From positions 5,665,501 through 5,729,500 of the forward strand of contig NC_014923.1 in NCBI RefSeq assembly GCF_000185905.1: 64,000 nucleotides of DNA, in the 5' to 3' direction. Shown here in pieces: positions 35,361 through 45,278 of the stretch. Each line of letters starts with the position of its first letter. Position 1 is the stretch's first letter. A model generated the notes under the pieces. The model searched no databases. It was not told the origin of the DNA and saw only the letters and a program-made list of their open reading frames with translations. Source of the DNA: Mesorhizobium ciceri biovar biserrulae WSM1271 (GTDB lineage Bacteria > Pseudomonadota > Alphaproteobacteria > Rhizobiales > Rhizobiaceae). Both the position numbers and the translations under genes were made by a program.

Positions 35361-35374
35361 TTGATCGAAATCAG
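35361..35374. promoter_or_regulatory. FNR/FixK box between fnrN and hemN
   Basis: TTGATCGAAATCAG matches TTGAT-N4-ATCAA in 9 of 10 positions. It lies 57 bp before hemN and 85 bp before fnrN on the other strand, suitable for activation of hemN and autoregulation of fnrN. Confidence 0.8.
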
Positions 35375-35431
35375 GGCATTGGCCGGCCAACCAGTCAAGA
35401 GTTCCAGCGGTGCAAACATGGTGACTACGAG

Positions 35432-36778
35432 ATGCAGTCGAAAGTAGCTGCTCGGATTGTCGAAAACGTCCCTCGCTATACCAGCTATCCGACCGCACCG
35501 CATTTCCACGTGGGCGTCGATGCTGCGGATTATCGTGGCTGGCTGGAGGCGCTCAGCGAGGACGATGAGATATCGCTCTACGTGCACATCCCTTTCTGCG
35601 ACAGGCTTTGCTGGTTCTGTGCCTGCCACACCAAGCAGACACGCCACTATGAACCGGTGACCAGATATCTGGGATCATTGCATGCGGAGATCGCCACCGT
35701 TTCAGGTCTCGCCGGAGGCAAGGGCCGGGTGCGTGCCGTCCATTTGGGCGGCGGTTCGCCGACAATGCTCAGGCCCGACGACATGGTGGCGCTCGGGACC
35801 GCATTGCGCCACAGCTTCTCATTTCTTCCCGGCACCAGGATCAGCGTCGAAATCGAACCCAACGACATGGACGAAGCCCGCCTCGACGCACTTGCCGAAA
35901 TCGGCATGACGAGGGCCAGCCTCGGGGTCCAGGATCTCGATCAGAAGGTACAGAGGGCGATCAATCGCGAGCAGACCTTCTTGCAGACCAAAACGGTTGT
36001 CGACGGCGTTCGATCGCGCGGCGTCGAATCGGTCAACCTCGACCTGCTCTACGGCTTGCCGCACCAGACGAGGGAGATCGTCTTGTCCACTGTCAGGCAG
36101 GCGCTGACGCTTGAGCCCGACCGGATCGCCCTTTTTGGATATGCCCATGTGCCATGGTTCAAGAAACATCAGACCATGATCGACCAGGCGTGGTTGCCAG
36201 GCCCGGAGGAGCGGCTTGCCCAATCGCAACTGGCAGCACGCGCCATACTCGACCAAGGATACGAACCAATCGGCCTCGACCATTTCGCCAAACCGGACGA
36301 TGCGCTGGCGCTTGCCGCGCGAGCGGGGACTTTACGTCGCAACTTTCAGGGCTATACCGAGGATCGCTGCGAAACCTTGATCGGTCTCGGGCCGTCATCC
36401 ATCAGCCAATTCCGGCAAGGCTATGTACAGAACATGCCTTCGACCGCCGAGTATGGCCGCATGGTGGATGACGGTGGGCTGGCTTCGGTCCGCGGGATTG
36501 CCTTCTCGAACGACGACCGCGCCCGCGGCTGGGTCATCGAGCGCCTGATGTGCGATTTCGGCTTCTCGGCAGTCGATTTGGTGGAACGCTTCGGCAAAGC
36601 CGGCCAGAAGCTCCTTCTTCGGTCGAGTACCGTGGCCCTCGACAAGTCGGTCCGACTTGAACTCGACGGCGATCGTTTCGTCGTACCGCTGGAAAGTCGT
36701 CCCTTTGTCAGATGCGTCGCTGCGAAGTTCGACAAATATCTCAAAACGGGAAAGGCCAGGCACTCCGTGGGAGTTTGA
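35432..36778 (+). CDS. hemN: Oxygen-independent coproporphyrinogen III dehydrogenase HemN
   Basis: 448 residues. HIPFCDRLCWFCACHTKQ carries the radical-SAM CxxxCxxC motif with the extra Cys of HemN; LGGGSPTML, EIEPNDMD and NLDLLYGLPHQT are typical SAM and substrate segments. It oxidises coproporphyrinogen III to protoporphyrinogen IX without oxygen, needed for haem in nodules. Ribosome-binding site is weak. Confidence 0.93.
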   Translation: MQSKVAARIVENVPRYTSYPTAPHFHVGVDAADYRGWLEALSEDDEISLYVHIPFCDRLCWFCACHTKQTRHYEPVTRYLGSLHAEIATVSGLAGGKGRVRAVHLGGGSPTMLRPDDMVALGTALRHSFSFLPGTRISVEIEPNDMDEARLDALAEIGMTRASLGVQDLDQKVQRAINREQTFLQTKTVVDGVRSRGVESVNLDLLYGLPHQTREIVLSTVRQALTLEPDRIALFGYAHVPWFKKHQTMIDQAWLPGPEERLAQSQLAARAILDQGYEPIGLDHFAKPDDALALAARAGTLRRNFQGYTEDRCETLIGLGPSSISQFRQGYVQNMPSTAEYGRMVDDGGLASVRGIAFSNDDRARGWVIERLMCDFGFSAVDLVERFGKAGQKLLLRSSTVALDKSVRLELDGDRFVVPLESRPFVRCVAAKFDKYLKTGKARHSVGV

Positions 36779-36910
36779 GCCAGCGAGTGCGTCGCGGTCC
36801 GCGCAGGGTCCATCATCGGTGACCTATTTGCCAGACGATGTTGCCCGCGCACACCCTTGTCTGACACGCACGGTGCGCCACAATTGCACTTGACTGACTC
36901 TCTGCTTCGG

Positions 36911-37183
36911 TCATTCGGAATCTGAGGCTTTCAAAGACCGCGATTCGTCTGAGATGCTGGCCGTCGCCAGACCTTCTTTTCTGGCCTTGGCAAACGCTCG
37001 GTCGCCGTCCAGAAATCCCGCCAGCATGAACGGGATGAGTTCCGCGACTGTTTCAGACTCGCCGTAGGTCTGACGATAGAGCGCAGCATAGGCCTTGAGT
37101 TCTTGGCTCAACTCCGCGCTGACGGTGATGGTAATCTTCAAAGGCGTTCGGTCTGGAAGCTTGCCAAGTTTCAAGTTGGCCAT
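36911..37183 (-). CDS. DUF2274 family protein, end of trb operon
   Basis: 90 residues from ATG with GGGAG upstream. LKLGKLPDRTPLKITITVSA then ELSQELKAYAALYRQTYG and FMLAGFLDGDRAFAKARK match DUF2274, a small protein regularly encoded after trbI in rhizobial conjugative elements. Its role is unknown. Confidence 0.8.
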   Translation of the reverse strand: MANLKLGKLPDRTPLKITITVSAELSQELKAYAALYRQTYGESETVAELIPFMLAGFLDGDRAFAKARKEGLATASISDESRSLKASDSE

Positions 37184-37185
37184 AA

Positions 37186-38406
37186 TCACTCCCGTTCAAT
37201 TTTGTATGGTCGCAGCAGGAGATCCTTGTGCACGATGACGCGCAGTGGCCAGCCTGGTCGGATCGTTATGGTGGGCTGAACGTTGAGATTTTTCTCAGTT
37301 ATGCGCTGGCCGGCTCGACTGACGTTCTGCTGGGCGGATTCGCGGATCGCCTTGACCAGATCGCTTTCATTGTCTCCAAGGCTCAATTCGGTACCCACGC
37401 CAAGCGTGGTCGCAAGCGCAACCCCCTTGATCAGCTGCCAGGTGTGGAAATCCACCTTGTCCTCAAGCCCCGCATATCCGGCGGTGTCTGTCGCCGGCAG
37501 ATTATCGATTTCGATCGAGGACCCGTCCGGCAGGATTATTCGCTGCCAGACCAGCAATGCGCGCTTTTGCCCAAACGCCACCACGCTGTCATAGGTGCCG
37601 ATCAGCCGGGAACCTTGTGGAATGAGCAAGATGCTGCCAGTGACTGTGTCTTGCACATTCTCTGTGACCTGCGCGACGACAAGGCCGGGTAGGTCGGAAT
37701 TGATCCCGGTAATGAGGCTTGCCGCGATTACGCTGCCAGCCATCAGTTGGTAGGGCGAAGCAGACGTCTGCAGCGCATGGGGATTGTAGATTCCGCTTGT
37801 GCTCCGCTGACTGACAAAATCCAGCTTGCGCTGTTGGTTGTTTTGATCGCCCTCGGCTGGCGCAACGGAAGCCGACCCGGCTGTCGCTCCGGATTGCGGC
37901 GCTTCAGGCCGCTGCTGTACACTCTCCCCGCCGTCAGCGAGATCTGTCGATCTGGGTCGATTATCGATCCGGAACAACACTTGAGACTCGCGCGCTTCGA
38001 TTGCCTGCTGGGCAAGGCGTTGATCCTCGGCGGAGACCTCCTGTCCCGGCGCAATTCCGAGTTGGCGCTGCCGCTCGAGGATGGGGCGGCCGAGATCACC
38101 GGGTAGCGGCGGTCCGAGCACCGGTGCCTTCGGCTTGACGCCGGAATAGTCCCTGGGCAGGCTGTCGAGCCCCTCGGCGGTGGGCTTGTGGTCAGGATGG
38201 TAGAGGTCTTCCGCATGCTCTTTGAATCGCAATGCCGGTCCCTGAAGCGCAATGATCATGACGCCCAGAATGGCACCACATCCGGCGGCAGAGATCGCGA
38301 CAATCACCCCCCGCCTGAAGCGCACAGCACCGCGGGGTGAGGCGCGCAGCTGCAGCTGGTCGGGATCGAGTTTAGGCGGCGCATTGGAGTGGGAGGTATC
38401 GGTCAT
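37186..38406 (-). CDS. trbI: TrbI, VirB10-like channel protein
   Basis: 406 residues. One N-terminal membrane helix (VIVAISAAGCGAILGVMII), a Pro-rich periplasmic spacer and the C-terminal VirB10/TrbI beta domain (LIPQGSRLIGTYDSVVAFGQ, DKVDFHTWQLIKGV). Spans both membranes and links energy from the inner membrane to the outer ring. AGGGGAAAAGG upstream of the ATG. Confidence 0.92.
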   Translation of the reverse strand: MTDTSHSNAPPKLDPDQLQLRASPRGAVRFRRGVIVAISAAGCGAILGVMIIALQGPALRFKEHAEDLYHPDHKPTAEGLDSLPRDYSGVKPKAPVLGPPLPGDLGRPILERQRQLGIAPGQEVSAEDQRLAQQAIEARESQVLFRIDNRPRSTDLADGGESVQQRPEAPQSGATAGSASVAPAEGDQNNQQRKLDFVSQRSTSGIYNPHALQTSASPYQLMAGSVIAASLITGINSDLPGLVVAQVTENVQDTVTGSILLIPQGSRLIGTYDSVVAFGQKRALLVWQRIILPDGSSIEIDNLPATDTAGYAGLEDKVDFHTWQLIKGVALATTLGVGTELSLGDNESDLVKAIRESAQQNVSRAGQRITEKNLNVQPTITIRPGWPLRVIVHKDLLLRPYKIERE

Positions 38407-38419
38407 GAGCCTTTTCCCC

Positions 38420-39448
38420 TCACCTGCCGAAACCGGCAAAGAGTGGCATCCGACGCGGCAATTGCCCGCCGTCAATCCTTGAGATGCGAACGACCTGCTG
38501 CGGCTTGGCCCCGAGGCGCAGTTCGGCCGCGGCGAACAGGCGATCGACGATGTAGTAGTTGCCACGCATGCGGTAGTTGACCAGCTGATTGCCGCCGTCG
38601 GCACCGACGATGAAGAGCGGTGGCGCCTCGCCCTGATCGATGCGCCGGGGGAATTCGATATAGACTTTGCTGCCGTCGTCAAAGGCCCGTGTCGGCCTCC
38701 AGGGCGGAGTGTCGCCGGCGATTGAATAGCGGAAGCGGATATTTTCGAGCGCAACATTCGATGCGACCGGCGTTGCAGCGTCGGCCTGAACGTTTCGCCG
38801 GGAGAGCGCAAGGATCTGGTCTTCGCTGTAAGTCCAAGAGATGGCCGCCATTGCGGTCTTGTCCGTGCTTTGGAGCTGCAAGTGATAGGTGCGTCGATCC
38901 GTGGTGATCACCAGATTTGTGGTAAGCTCGGGCGCGAACGGCTTCACCAAAACATGGGTGCGCTGACCGTCACCGGTGCCACTGACGGTGTCGCCGATGA
39001 CCCAGCGGACCGTGTCCCCGGCGGACACCGCCGTCAGTTTCTCGCCCGGCTGCAGAGCGATATCGGTGACGCGCTCCGGCGCGGCAAAGAGCTGATAAAG
39101 CGCGCCATCGGTGAAGGGATAGACCTGGACCGCGTTGACATAGCCATACCTGGTTGGCTGCCGAGTTGCGGCCCTATTGGCATCGGCAACGCGTTCTTCA
39201 GGAGAGCGCTTGTCTTCGGCGAACTTGACCGGGTCAGGCTGCAACTGGCCGGGAAGCGGTAGCGGCTTTGGCACCTCGACGATTTTAACCGGTTTCTCTG
39301 GCGGCTTCTCGATCGACGCTGCTTTGAAGTCGGCAGCGTCATAGGCAATCTCGGGCGGCGGCACCGGCTTGGATGCGCAGGCGGATAGCACCGCTGCCGA
39401 GGCCGACAGGATCAGCGCGGCACGGAGCGATGGGGCTTTATTTGTCAT
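38420..39448 (-). CDS. trbG: TrbG, VirB9-like outer membrane channel component
   Basis: 342 residues with a lipoprotein signal (SAAVLSACASKP). YPFTDGALYQLFAAPERVTD and LVITTDRRTYHLQLQS, then TRAFDDGSKVYIEFP, fit VirB9/TrbG. AAGGAG ribosome-binding site. Overlaps trbF by 11 nt. Confidence 0.92.
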   Translation of the reverse strand: MTNKAPSLRAALILSASAAVLSACASKPVPPPEIAYDAADFKAASIEKPPEKPVKIVEVPKPLPLPGQLQPDPVKFAEDKRSPEERVADANRAATRQPTRYGYVNAVQVYPFTDGALYQLFAAPERVTDIALQPGEKLTAVSAGDTVRWVIGDTVSGTGDGQRTHVLVKPFAPELTTNLVITTDRRTYHLQLQSTDKTAMAAISWTYSEDQILALSRRNVQADAATPVASNVALENIRFRYSIAGDTPPWRPTRAFDDGSKVYIEFPRRIDQGEAPPLFIVGADGGNQLVNYRMRGNYYIVDRLFAAAELRLGAKPQQVVRISRIDGGQLPRRMPLFAGFGR

Positions 39449-40169
39449 TGGCGGGCTCCTTGGGGGAAACGGAGGTCGGCGCGGCACTGTCGAGCTCGCG
39501 CGACCAATCGATGGCGTTGATGAAGAGGCCGAGCGGATTCTTGCGCAGTTGGTCTGTATTGTTGGGCGGGCGGATCATGATGGTGAGGATCGCCGTCCAG
39601 CGGGTCGTGCTGGCAAGGCTGCCGCGCTCAAAGACCTGCTCGGTCCATTTGACCTGGAACGAGCTGCCGGAAGCCCGCACCACGCTGGTCACCTGGACGG
39701 ACACGCTTCGCGTTCCGATCTGACCGAAAGGATCGTTCGCCTTGGCATATTCGTTGAGGAAGAGCGCGGCGCGGTCACTGGCAAAGTCATAGGCGGCCAA
39801 CCAGTTCTGCCGCACCAACACCGGATCGGTGGAAACGGAACGGATATTCTGAATGAAACGGCCAAGATGCCAGGCGATCTGGGCGTCCGTCGGCTCGTAG
39901 TCCCGGATTGCCGAGGCTACGGCGCGCGCCTCGCCGAAGCGGTCGACCTCGACGACGTAGGGCACCACCCGGCTCTGCATTGACTGCCAAACGAACCCGC
40001 CGGAGAGCCCGGTCGCCAATGCCAGGCAGCCAAGAGCCATCAGCCGCCAGTTGCGGGCCTGCACCCGCGATGAGCCGATGCGCTCATCCCAAAGCTGGCC
40101 CGCCTTCTGGTACGGTGTGATGGGCTCGGGTGTCTTGCCGTAGCGTTGAACGGATCGCTTGAACAGCAT
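39438..40169 (-). CDS. trbF: TrbF, VirB8-like inner membrane protein
   Basis: 243 residues; membrane helix near residue 45-62 (LMALGCLALATGLSGGFVW) and the VirB8-type periplasmic domain (WHLGRFIQNIRSVSTDPV, WTAILTIMIRPPN). Assembly scaffold of the type IV secretion channel. Confidence 0.92.
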   Translation of the reverse strand: MLFKRSVQRYGKTPEPITPYQKAGQLWDERIGSSRVQARNWRLMALGCLALATGLSGGFVWQSMQSRVVPYVVEVDRFGEARAVASAIRDYEPTDAQIAWHLGRFIQNIRSVSTDPVLVRQNWLAAYDFASDRAALFLNEYAKANDPFGQIGTRSVSVQVTSVVRASGSSFQVKWTEQVFERGSLASTTRWTAILTIMIRPPNNTDQLRKNPLGLFINAIDWSRELDSAAPTSVSPKEPANDK

Positions 40170-41492
40170 CTAGTCGTCCTTGTCGTTGAGAGAGGGATTG
40201 GCGCTACCGCCCGGTCTGTCACCATCGCGCACGGCCTGCATGGTGGCGTGGCGGTGGGCTCGCGCAGACTGCTGGGAACGCAGGCGCCTGGCCCAGCTAG
40301 GGGCAGCATCGGTGGTCGGACCCGAAGGAGTTTCGGTCATCGAGGCGATGGGAGACCCGCCGGTCGCGGTCCATGCGGCCTGGCGCCCGGCATCAGCGCT
40401 GCGCCCGACGGTTTCCGCGGCAGATCGTGCCGCTCGCACAGCGGCGCCGCTGGCAGCACCTGCCACGCCCTGCATCCCGGCAGCCACACCGGACAGGCCG
40501 GAGTCAGGCGAGGTTGCGCGTCCTAGTTGCCAGGCAGAGGAAGCTGCCGAACCGATCGTGGTGCCGGCGCGAATTGCGGCAAGCCCGCCATCAGCTGCCA
40601 TGCGCACCCCAGCGATCGCAGCGCCTCCCGCAATGAGTGACGCACCGGCGGCGGCCGCGGCCGTACCCAGTGCAGCGCCCGCACCAAGCTGCGGGGCACC
40701 CGAGACGAGACCGGACGCTATTCCAGGCCCGAAAATACCTAGCCCAAGCAGCGCCAGCGCGCCCAACACCTGTGACATGGCGGCGGCCAAATCCGGCTCC
40801 TTGCCTTGCAGCGCCGAAGCGAACTCGCCGAACAGCGTGGACCCGACACCGACAATGACCGCAAGCACCATCACCTTGATGCCCGACGAGATCACGTTGC
40901 CGAGCACGCGCTCGGCCAGGAACGCCGACCTGCTCCAGACTGCGAAGGGCACCAGAACGAAGCCGGCGAGAGTGGTGAGCTTGAACTCCAGAATGGTGAT
41001 GAAGAGCTGGATGGAAAGAATGAAGAAGGCAATGATGACCAGGAACCAGGCCACGAGCAGCACGAAAATGGTGAGCGCGTTGCCGAAGATTTCGGGAAAG
41101 CCAAGAAGCTGGCTCGCCTGATCCAGCAGCGGCCACGCGCCCTCGAAGCCTGTGGCAGCAATACGTCCGGGCCGCAGGAGACTGTCGGACGACAGATTGG
41201 CGGCCGAAGCGCTGATGCCCAGCCCTGCGAAGGAGCGGTATATAATGTCGGCGAGATTCTTGAAATTGTTCAGGATGAAAGCGAAGACGCCGACATAGAG
41301 CACCTTGCGGATGAAGCGGCCGAGAATGTTGGGCTCGCCGGCGAATGCCCAAGCGAGCCCGGCTAACGTGATGTCGATGCCGATCAGGGTCGTGGTGAGG
41401 AAGGCGACATCGCCCGACAGCAGACCAAACCCGCTGTCAATATAGCGGATGAAAGTCTCCATGAAGCGATCGATGACCCCGAGGTCGTTCAT
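40170..41492 (-). CDS. trbL: TrbL, VirB6-like polytopic protein
   Basis: 440 residues; five or six membrane helices in the first 300 residues (FLTTTLIGIDITLAGLAWAF, IFVLLVAWFLVIIAFFILSI), followed by an Ala/Gly-rich and charged C-terminal tail. Conserved LYVGVFAFILNNFKNLADII. GAGGAAGG ribosome-binding site. No trbK-like gene fits in the 28 bp before it. Confidence 0.92.
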   Translation of the reverse strand: MNDLGVIDRFMETFIRYIDSGFGLLSGDVAFLTTTLIGIDITLAGLAWAFAGEPNILGRFIRKVLYVGVFAFILNNFKNLADIIYRSFAGLGISASAANLSSDSLLRPGRIAATGFEGAWPLLDQASQLLGFPEIFGNALTIFVLLVAWFLVIIAFFILSIQLFITILEFKLTTLAGFVLVPFAVWSRSAFLAERVLGNVISSGIKVMVLAVIVGVGSTLFGEFASALQGKEPDLAAAMSQVLGALALLGLGIFGPGIASGLVSGAPQLGAGAALGTAAAAAGASLIAGGAAIAGVRMAADGGLAAIRAGTTIGSAASSAWQLGRATSPDSGLSGVAAGMQGVAGAASGAAVRAARSAAETVGRSADAGRQAAWTATGGSPIASMTETPSGPTTDAAPSWARRLRSQQSARAHRHATMQAVRDGDRPGGSANPSLNDKDD

Positions 41493-41520
41493 TGCGCCTT
41501 CCTCGTGCCAGAAATGGTGA

Positions 41521-42246
41521 TCAGTTGCCGGGATAGGCCGTGCCGGTGCCGAGGAAACGCTTTGTCGTCTGGCGCGCGGCTTCTTCGGACTGCGCTTTGC
41601 GAGCCGCATCCTCGGCCTCAGCGCGAAACTGCGTCGCGAGCAGCGTCTGGATCTGCATCTGCTGCTTGGTTGAGAGCGCGATCAGTTGGTTGGTGGCCTG
41701 GCTTGCCTCAAGCGCACCGGCAGCACCCTGGCTGCGGTTGACGAGATCAGCAAGCAGGTCGCGATCGCCGCGGACGTTGTCGAGGATTTGCGACTGGACA
41801 CCCATCGTCTGCCGGAACGCCTGCATGGCGCTCTGCCAGCGCTCGCGTGCTGCGCTTGCCACATCGCTGACCTTGATCGTGGCGTCGTAGCTTTCGGGAT
41901 ATTGATTGCGCCACTGGTCCTGCAGCTTGCCCAGATCAAAACTCAGACCACTCGCCTGGTCCATGAGCCCGTCGATCCGCTGCAGCGAACCGGTGAGCTG
42001 GCCCACCGAAGAAAAATCCAGCCTCTGAAGGTTGCGCGCCATGTTTTGTAGCATGGTCGCCTGGTTCTGGAGCGACTGTATCTGGTTATTGATCTGCTCC
42101 AGTGAGCGTGCCGCCGTCAGCACATTCTGGGTGTAGTTCGAGGGATCGAAGACAATGAGCGCGTAGGCTGGCTGGACATAGTCGGCCATCGGTTTGGCCA
42201 TCAGGGAAAGGGTGATCAGGCCGGAAAGGAAACGGCGCCGCATCAT
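41521..42246 (-). CDS. trbJ: TrbJ, VirB5-like pilus protein
   Basis: 241 residues with a signal peptide (LITLSLMAKPMADYVQPAYA). VFDPSNYTQNVLTAARSLEQ and helical Gln-rich middle are typical of TrbJ. Minor pilus tip or adhesion component by homology with VirB5. Confidence 0.92.
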   Translation of the reverse strand: MMRRRFLSGLITLSLMAKPMADYVQPAYALIVFDPSNYTQNVLTAARSLEQINNQIQSLQNQATMLQNMARNLQRLDFSSVGQLTGSLQRIDGLMDQASGLSFDLGKLQDQWRNQYPESYDATIKVSDVASAARERWQSAMQAFRQTMGVQSQILDNVRGDRDLLADLVNRSQGAAGALEASQATNQLIALSTKQQMQIQTLLATQFRAEAEDAARKAQSEEAARQTTKRFLGTGTAYPGN

Positions 42247-42251
42247 GACGA

Positions 42252-44693
42252 TTACTCCATGTCTGGTTGAGGGAATTGGCGGAGAAGCTCGGCGGCCCAA
42301 TAGAGCCCGCGGGCATTCACGAAATGAAAGGCAAAGCCGTCCTGTCCGTGTTCCGACAGGATCCTGTCGATCTGGGTCTGGCTGGCCGGATCGGAGGCGC
42401 CGCATAGCGCAAGCGCGATTGGGCCCAAGCCCAGCTGAAACAGCCGGTTGCCGCGGCGCGATTGCAGATAATATTGCCGCTTCGGCGTGGCGCGCGCGAC
42501 AAGCTCGATCTGCCGCTCGTTCAGGCCGAAACGCTCGTAGGCTTCCCGTGCCTGTGGTTCCACGGCACGGTCATTGGGAAGAAAGATGCGCTGTGGGCAG
42601 CTCTCGATGATGGCCGGTGCGATTGCAGAGCCAGCGACGTCGGCCAGTGACTGCGTGGCGAAAATGACCGAGACGTTCTTCTTGCGCAGCACCTTCAGCC
42701 ATTCGCGTATACGCCCCGCAAAGAGCGGATTGTCGAGATAGAGCCAGGCCTCGTCGAGCATGAGCAATGTCGGTCGTCCATCGAACCGCGCCTCGAGGCG
42801 ATGGAAAAGATAGGTGAGCACCGGCAGCACAGCGCCTTGGCTGTGCATCAGCTCTTCGGTCTCGAAGCACTGCACATCCGACAAGGCCAGCCGATCGTCA
42901 TCCGCGTCCAGCAACCGGCCGAAGGGCCCGTCGAGCGTGTAGGGCATCAAAGCGGACTTCAGCGCGTTGGACTGAAGCAAGACCGACAGGCCGGTGAGTG
43001 TGCGTTCCTGCGCCGGCGCCGTTGCAAGACTGGTGAGTGCCGACCAGATTGCCTCTTTCGCCTCCGGGGTGACGGTGACGTTCTCATGGGCGATCAGCCC
43101 GGCGATCCATTCGGCTGCCCAGCTGCGGATCGCCGGATCGTCAATCTTGCGCAGCGGCTGGAAGGCAAGCGCACCGTGCGCGCGCAGCGCGTGATGCTCG
43201 CCACCCATGGCAAGAATTGCGGCCCGGGCTGAATTGCCTTTGTCGAAGACATAGACCTGCGCGCCGGCATAGCGTCGGAACTGCAGAGCGAAGAGGGCAA
43301 CGAGAACCGATTTGCCGGCGCCGGTCGGTCCGACGATCAGCATGTGGCCGACATCGTCGACGTGGGTGGAAAGCCGGAACGGTGTCGACCCGCTGGTTGA
43401 GGCGAACAGAAGCGGCGGGGCCTCTGCCTGTGTAACTTTGGCGAGATGCTCGTTCGCCGCCGGGCCGGCCCACACCGAGGAAAGCGGCATCAAGTGGGCG
43501 AGGTTCAATGTGTGAACGAGCGGCTGACGGACATTGGCATAGACATGGCCGGGCAACGAGCCGAGCCAGGCCTCGACCGCATTCACGCCTTCACGGATCG
43601 TGGCGAAGCCGAGGCCATTGACGACGCGCTCGACCGCGCGGAGTTTCCCCGCAGCGGCTTGATGGTCCTCGTCCCAAACCGTCACCGTCGTCGTCAGATA
43701 GCCGAACCCGACATGATCGCCGCCTAACGCCTGGAGTGCGGCGTCGGCATCGAGCGCCTTGTTTTCGGCATCGGTGTCGACGAGCGGGACGGGTTCGCTG
43801 GTCACCACCTCGCGCAGGATGGCCACGATCGATTTGCGCTTGGCAAACCACTGCCGCCGCAACCGCGTCAGCGTCCTGGTGGCCTCGGTCTTGTCCAGCG
43901 GAATGAAGCGCGTCATCCAGCGGTAGGGGAAATCCTGATGGTTGAGCGCGTCGAGAATTCCGGGCCGTGTGACATTCGGAAAACCGAGGATTGTGAGCGT
44001 GCGCAGATGGTGGTTGCCAAGCATCGGCTCCAAGCCGCCGGTAAGCGGCGCATCGACCAGGATGCCGTCGAGATAGATCGGCGTTTCCGGCGCGGCGACT
44101 GGATGGCGGCGGGTGGAGATCGTGCCGTGGAGGTAAGTCAGCGTCTCGGCATCATCGAGTGCGCGTATTTCGGGCATGAAGCCTGACAGGAGATCCAGCA
44201 CGCGACCGGTCTCGTCCCGGAACCGCGTGAGTTCCTGGCGCCACTCTCTCTCGCCTCCGGAATGATGCGAGTCGACCAGAGCGCTTTGCGCCCGCGCCTG
44301 GCTGTCCGGCGGCGGCATGAATGTCAGCGTCAGGTGATAGCGGCTCTCGTAGTGCGCGACCTTGCCTTGAAAGGCCGCGCGCCGTTCTTCATCGACCAAC
44401 CATGACGCAGCGTCGGGGAAACGCGAGCTTGGGTAGCCCAGCGCCTCGATGCGCTCGGCTTCGAAGAACAATGCCCAGCCGGAGCCGAGCCGTCTGAGCG
44501 CATTGTTGGCCCGCGCGCAGATGCCGATGAGTTCGGCTTCTGTTGCACTCTCGAGATCAGGCCCGCGAAATCCAAATGAGCGCTGGAAACTTCCGTCCTT
44601 GTTGAGCACGATGCCCGGTGCCACCAGTGCGGCCCAAGGCAGATGATCGGCAAGTCGGTCGGCCTTGCCCCGATATTCGGAGAGATTCAGCAT
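42252..44693 (-). CDS. trbE: TrbE, VirB4-like ATPase
   Basis: 813 residues. Walker A GPTGAGKSVLVALFALQF, Walker B LLMLDEAWLYLDNP, and the C-terminal motif KKNVSVIFATQSLADVAGSA. Start MLNLSEYRGKADRLADHLPW is the family N-terminus. Powers pilus assembly and substrate transfer from the cytoplasmic face. Confidence 0.95.
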   Translation of the reverse strand: MLNLSEYRGKADRLADHLPWAALVAPGIVLNKDGSFQRSFGFRGPDLESATEAELIGICARANNALRRLGSGWALFFEAERIEALGYPSSRFPDAASWLVDEERRAAFQGKVAHYESRYHLTLTFMPPPDSQARAQSALVDSHHSGGEREWRQELTRFRDETGRVLDLLSGFMPEIRALDDAETLTYLHGTISTRRHPVAAPETPIYLDGILVDAPLTGGLEPMLGNHHLRTLTILGFPNVTRPGILDALNHQDFPYRWMTRFIPLDKTEATRTLTRLRRQWFAKRKSIVAILREVVTSEPVPLVDTDAENKALDADAALQALGGDHVGFGYLTTTVTVWDEDHQAAAGKLRAVERVVNGLGFATIREGVNAVEAWLGSLPGHVYANVRQPLVHTLNLAHLMPLSSVWAGPAANEHLAKVTQAEAPPLLFASTSGSTPFRLSTHVDDVGHMLIVGPTGAGKSVLVALFALQFRRYAGAQVYVFDKGNSARAAILAMGGEHHALRAHGALAFQPLRKIDDPAIRSWAAEWIAGLIAHENVTVTPEAKEAIWSALTSLATAPAQERTLTGLSVLLQSNALKSALMPYTLDGPFGRLLDADDDRLALSDVQCFETEELMHSQGAVLPVLTYLFHRLEARFDGRPTLLMLDEAWLYLDNPLFAGRIREWLKVLRKKNVSVIFATQSLADVAGSAIAPAIIESCPQRIFLPNDRAVEPQAREAYERFGLNERQIELVARATPKRQYYLQSRRGNRLFQLGLGPIALALCGASDPASQTQIDRILSEHGQDGFAFHFVNARGLYWAAELLRQFPQPDME

Positions 44694-44959
44694 GCGAGCC
44701 ACCCCTTCAGGCGAAGATGGCGGACGAGCACGCTGGCGAAATCGGGGTCGCGGCGGGCCGCGAAGACAGCCACGGTGTGCGCGCAGGTCCACAGCACCAA
44801 TCCGGCAATCCACTGCTGCAACCCCAGCCCGACGGCCGCGGCGACGGTGCCACTGAGGATGGCCACCGCTCGCGGCGCGCCGCCGAGCAAGATTGGTTCG
44901 GTCAGTGCCCGGTGAACCGGAACCTCAAAGCCCTCGATATGGTGCTCTCTGGCGAACAT
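44687..44959 (-). CDS. trbD: TrbD, VirB3-like protein
   Basis: 90 residues; two hydrophobic segments (AVAILSGTVAAAVGLGLQQW, IAGLVLWTCAHTVAVFAA) and the start REHHIEGFEVPVHRALTEPI typical of TrbD. Start overlaps the trbC stop (TGATG) and its end overlaps trbE. Confidence 0.92.
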   Translation of the reverse strand: MFAREHHIEGFEVPVHRALTEPILLGGAPRAVAILSGTVAAAVGLGLQQWIAGLVLWTCAHTVAVFAARRDPDFASVLVRHLRLKGWLAC

Positions 44960-45267
44960 CAGACGAGTGCCCCGCCGCCAAAGGAGAAGAAGGAGAGGAA
45001 GAAGCTCGATGCGGCAAAGGCGATCGACAGGCCGAAGACAATCTGGATGAGCCGACGGAACCCACCTGCCGTGTCCCCGAAGGCGAGTGTCAGGCCGGTG
45101 CTGATGATGATGATGACCGCGATGATCTTGGCGACCGGCCCCTGCACTGATTCCAAGATCTGCTGCAGCGGCTGCTCCCAGGGCATTCCGGAGCCGGCGG
45201 CGTATGCCGGAAACGTGAGAAGAAACGCGAGCGTGGTGGCCCAGAGAAAGCGAGGCTTCTTGCGCAT
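44959..45267 (-). CDS. trbC: TrbC, VirB2-like pilin
   Basis: 102 residues: signal peptide, then two membrane helices (IIAVIIIISTGLTLAFGD, FGLSIAFAASSFFLSFFSFG). GGFRRLIQIVFGLSIA is the pilin signature. Main subunit of the conjugative pilus. Confidence 0.92.
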   Translation of the reverse strand: MRKKPRFLWATTLAFLLTFPAYAAGSGMPWEQPLQQILESVQGPVAKIIAVIIIISTGLTLAFGDTAGGFRRLIQIVFGLSIAFAASSFFLSFFSFGGGALV

Positions 45268-45278
45268 GAAGTGACCTT

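Noticed and set aside
41493..41520. Search for a trbK entry-exclusion gene between trbJ and trbL
   Set aside because: Only 28 bp separate the two genes; no frame fits.
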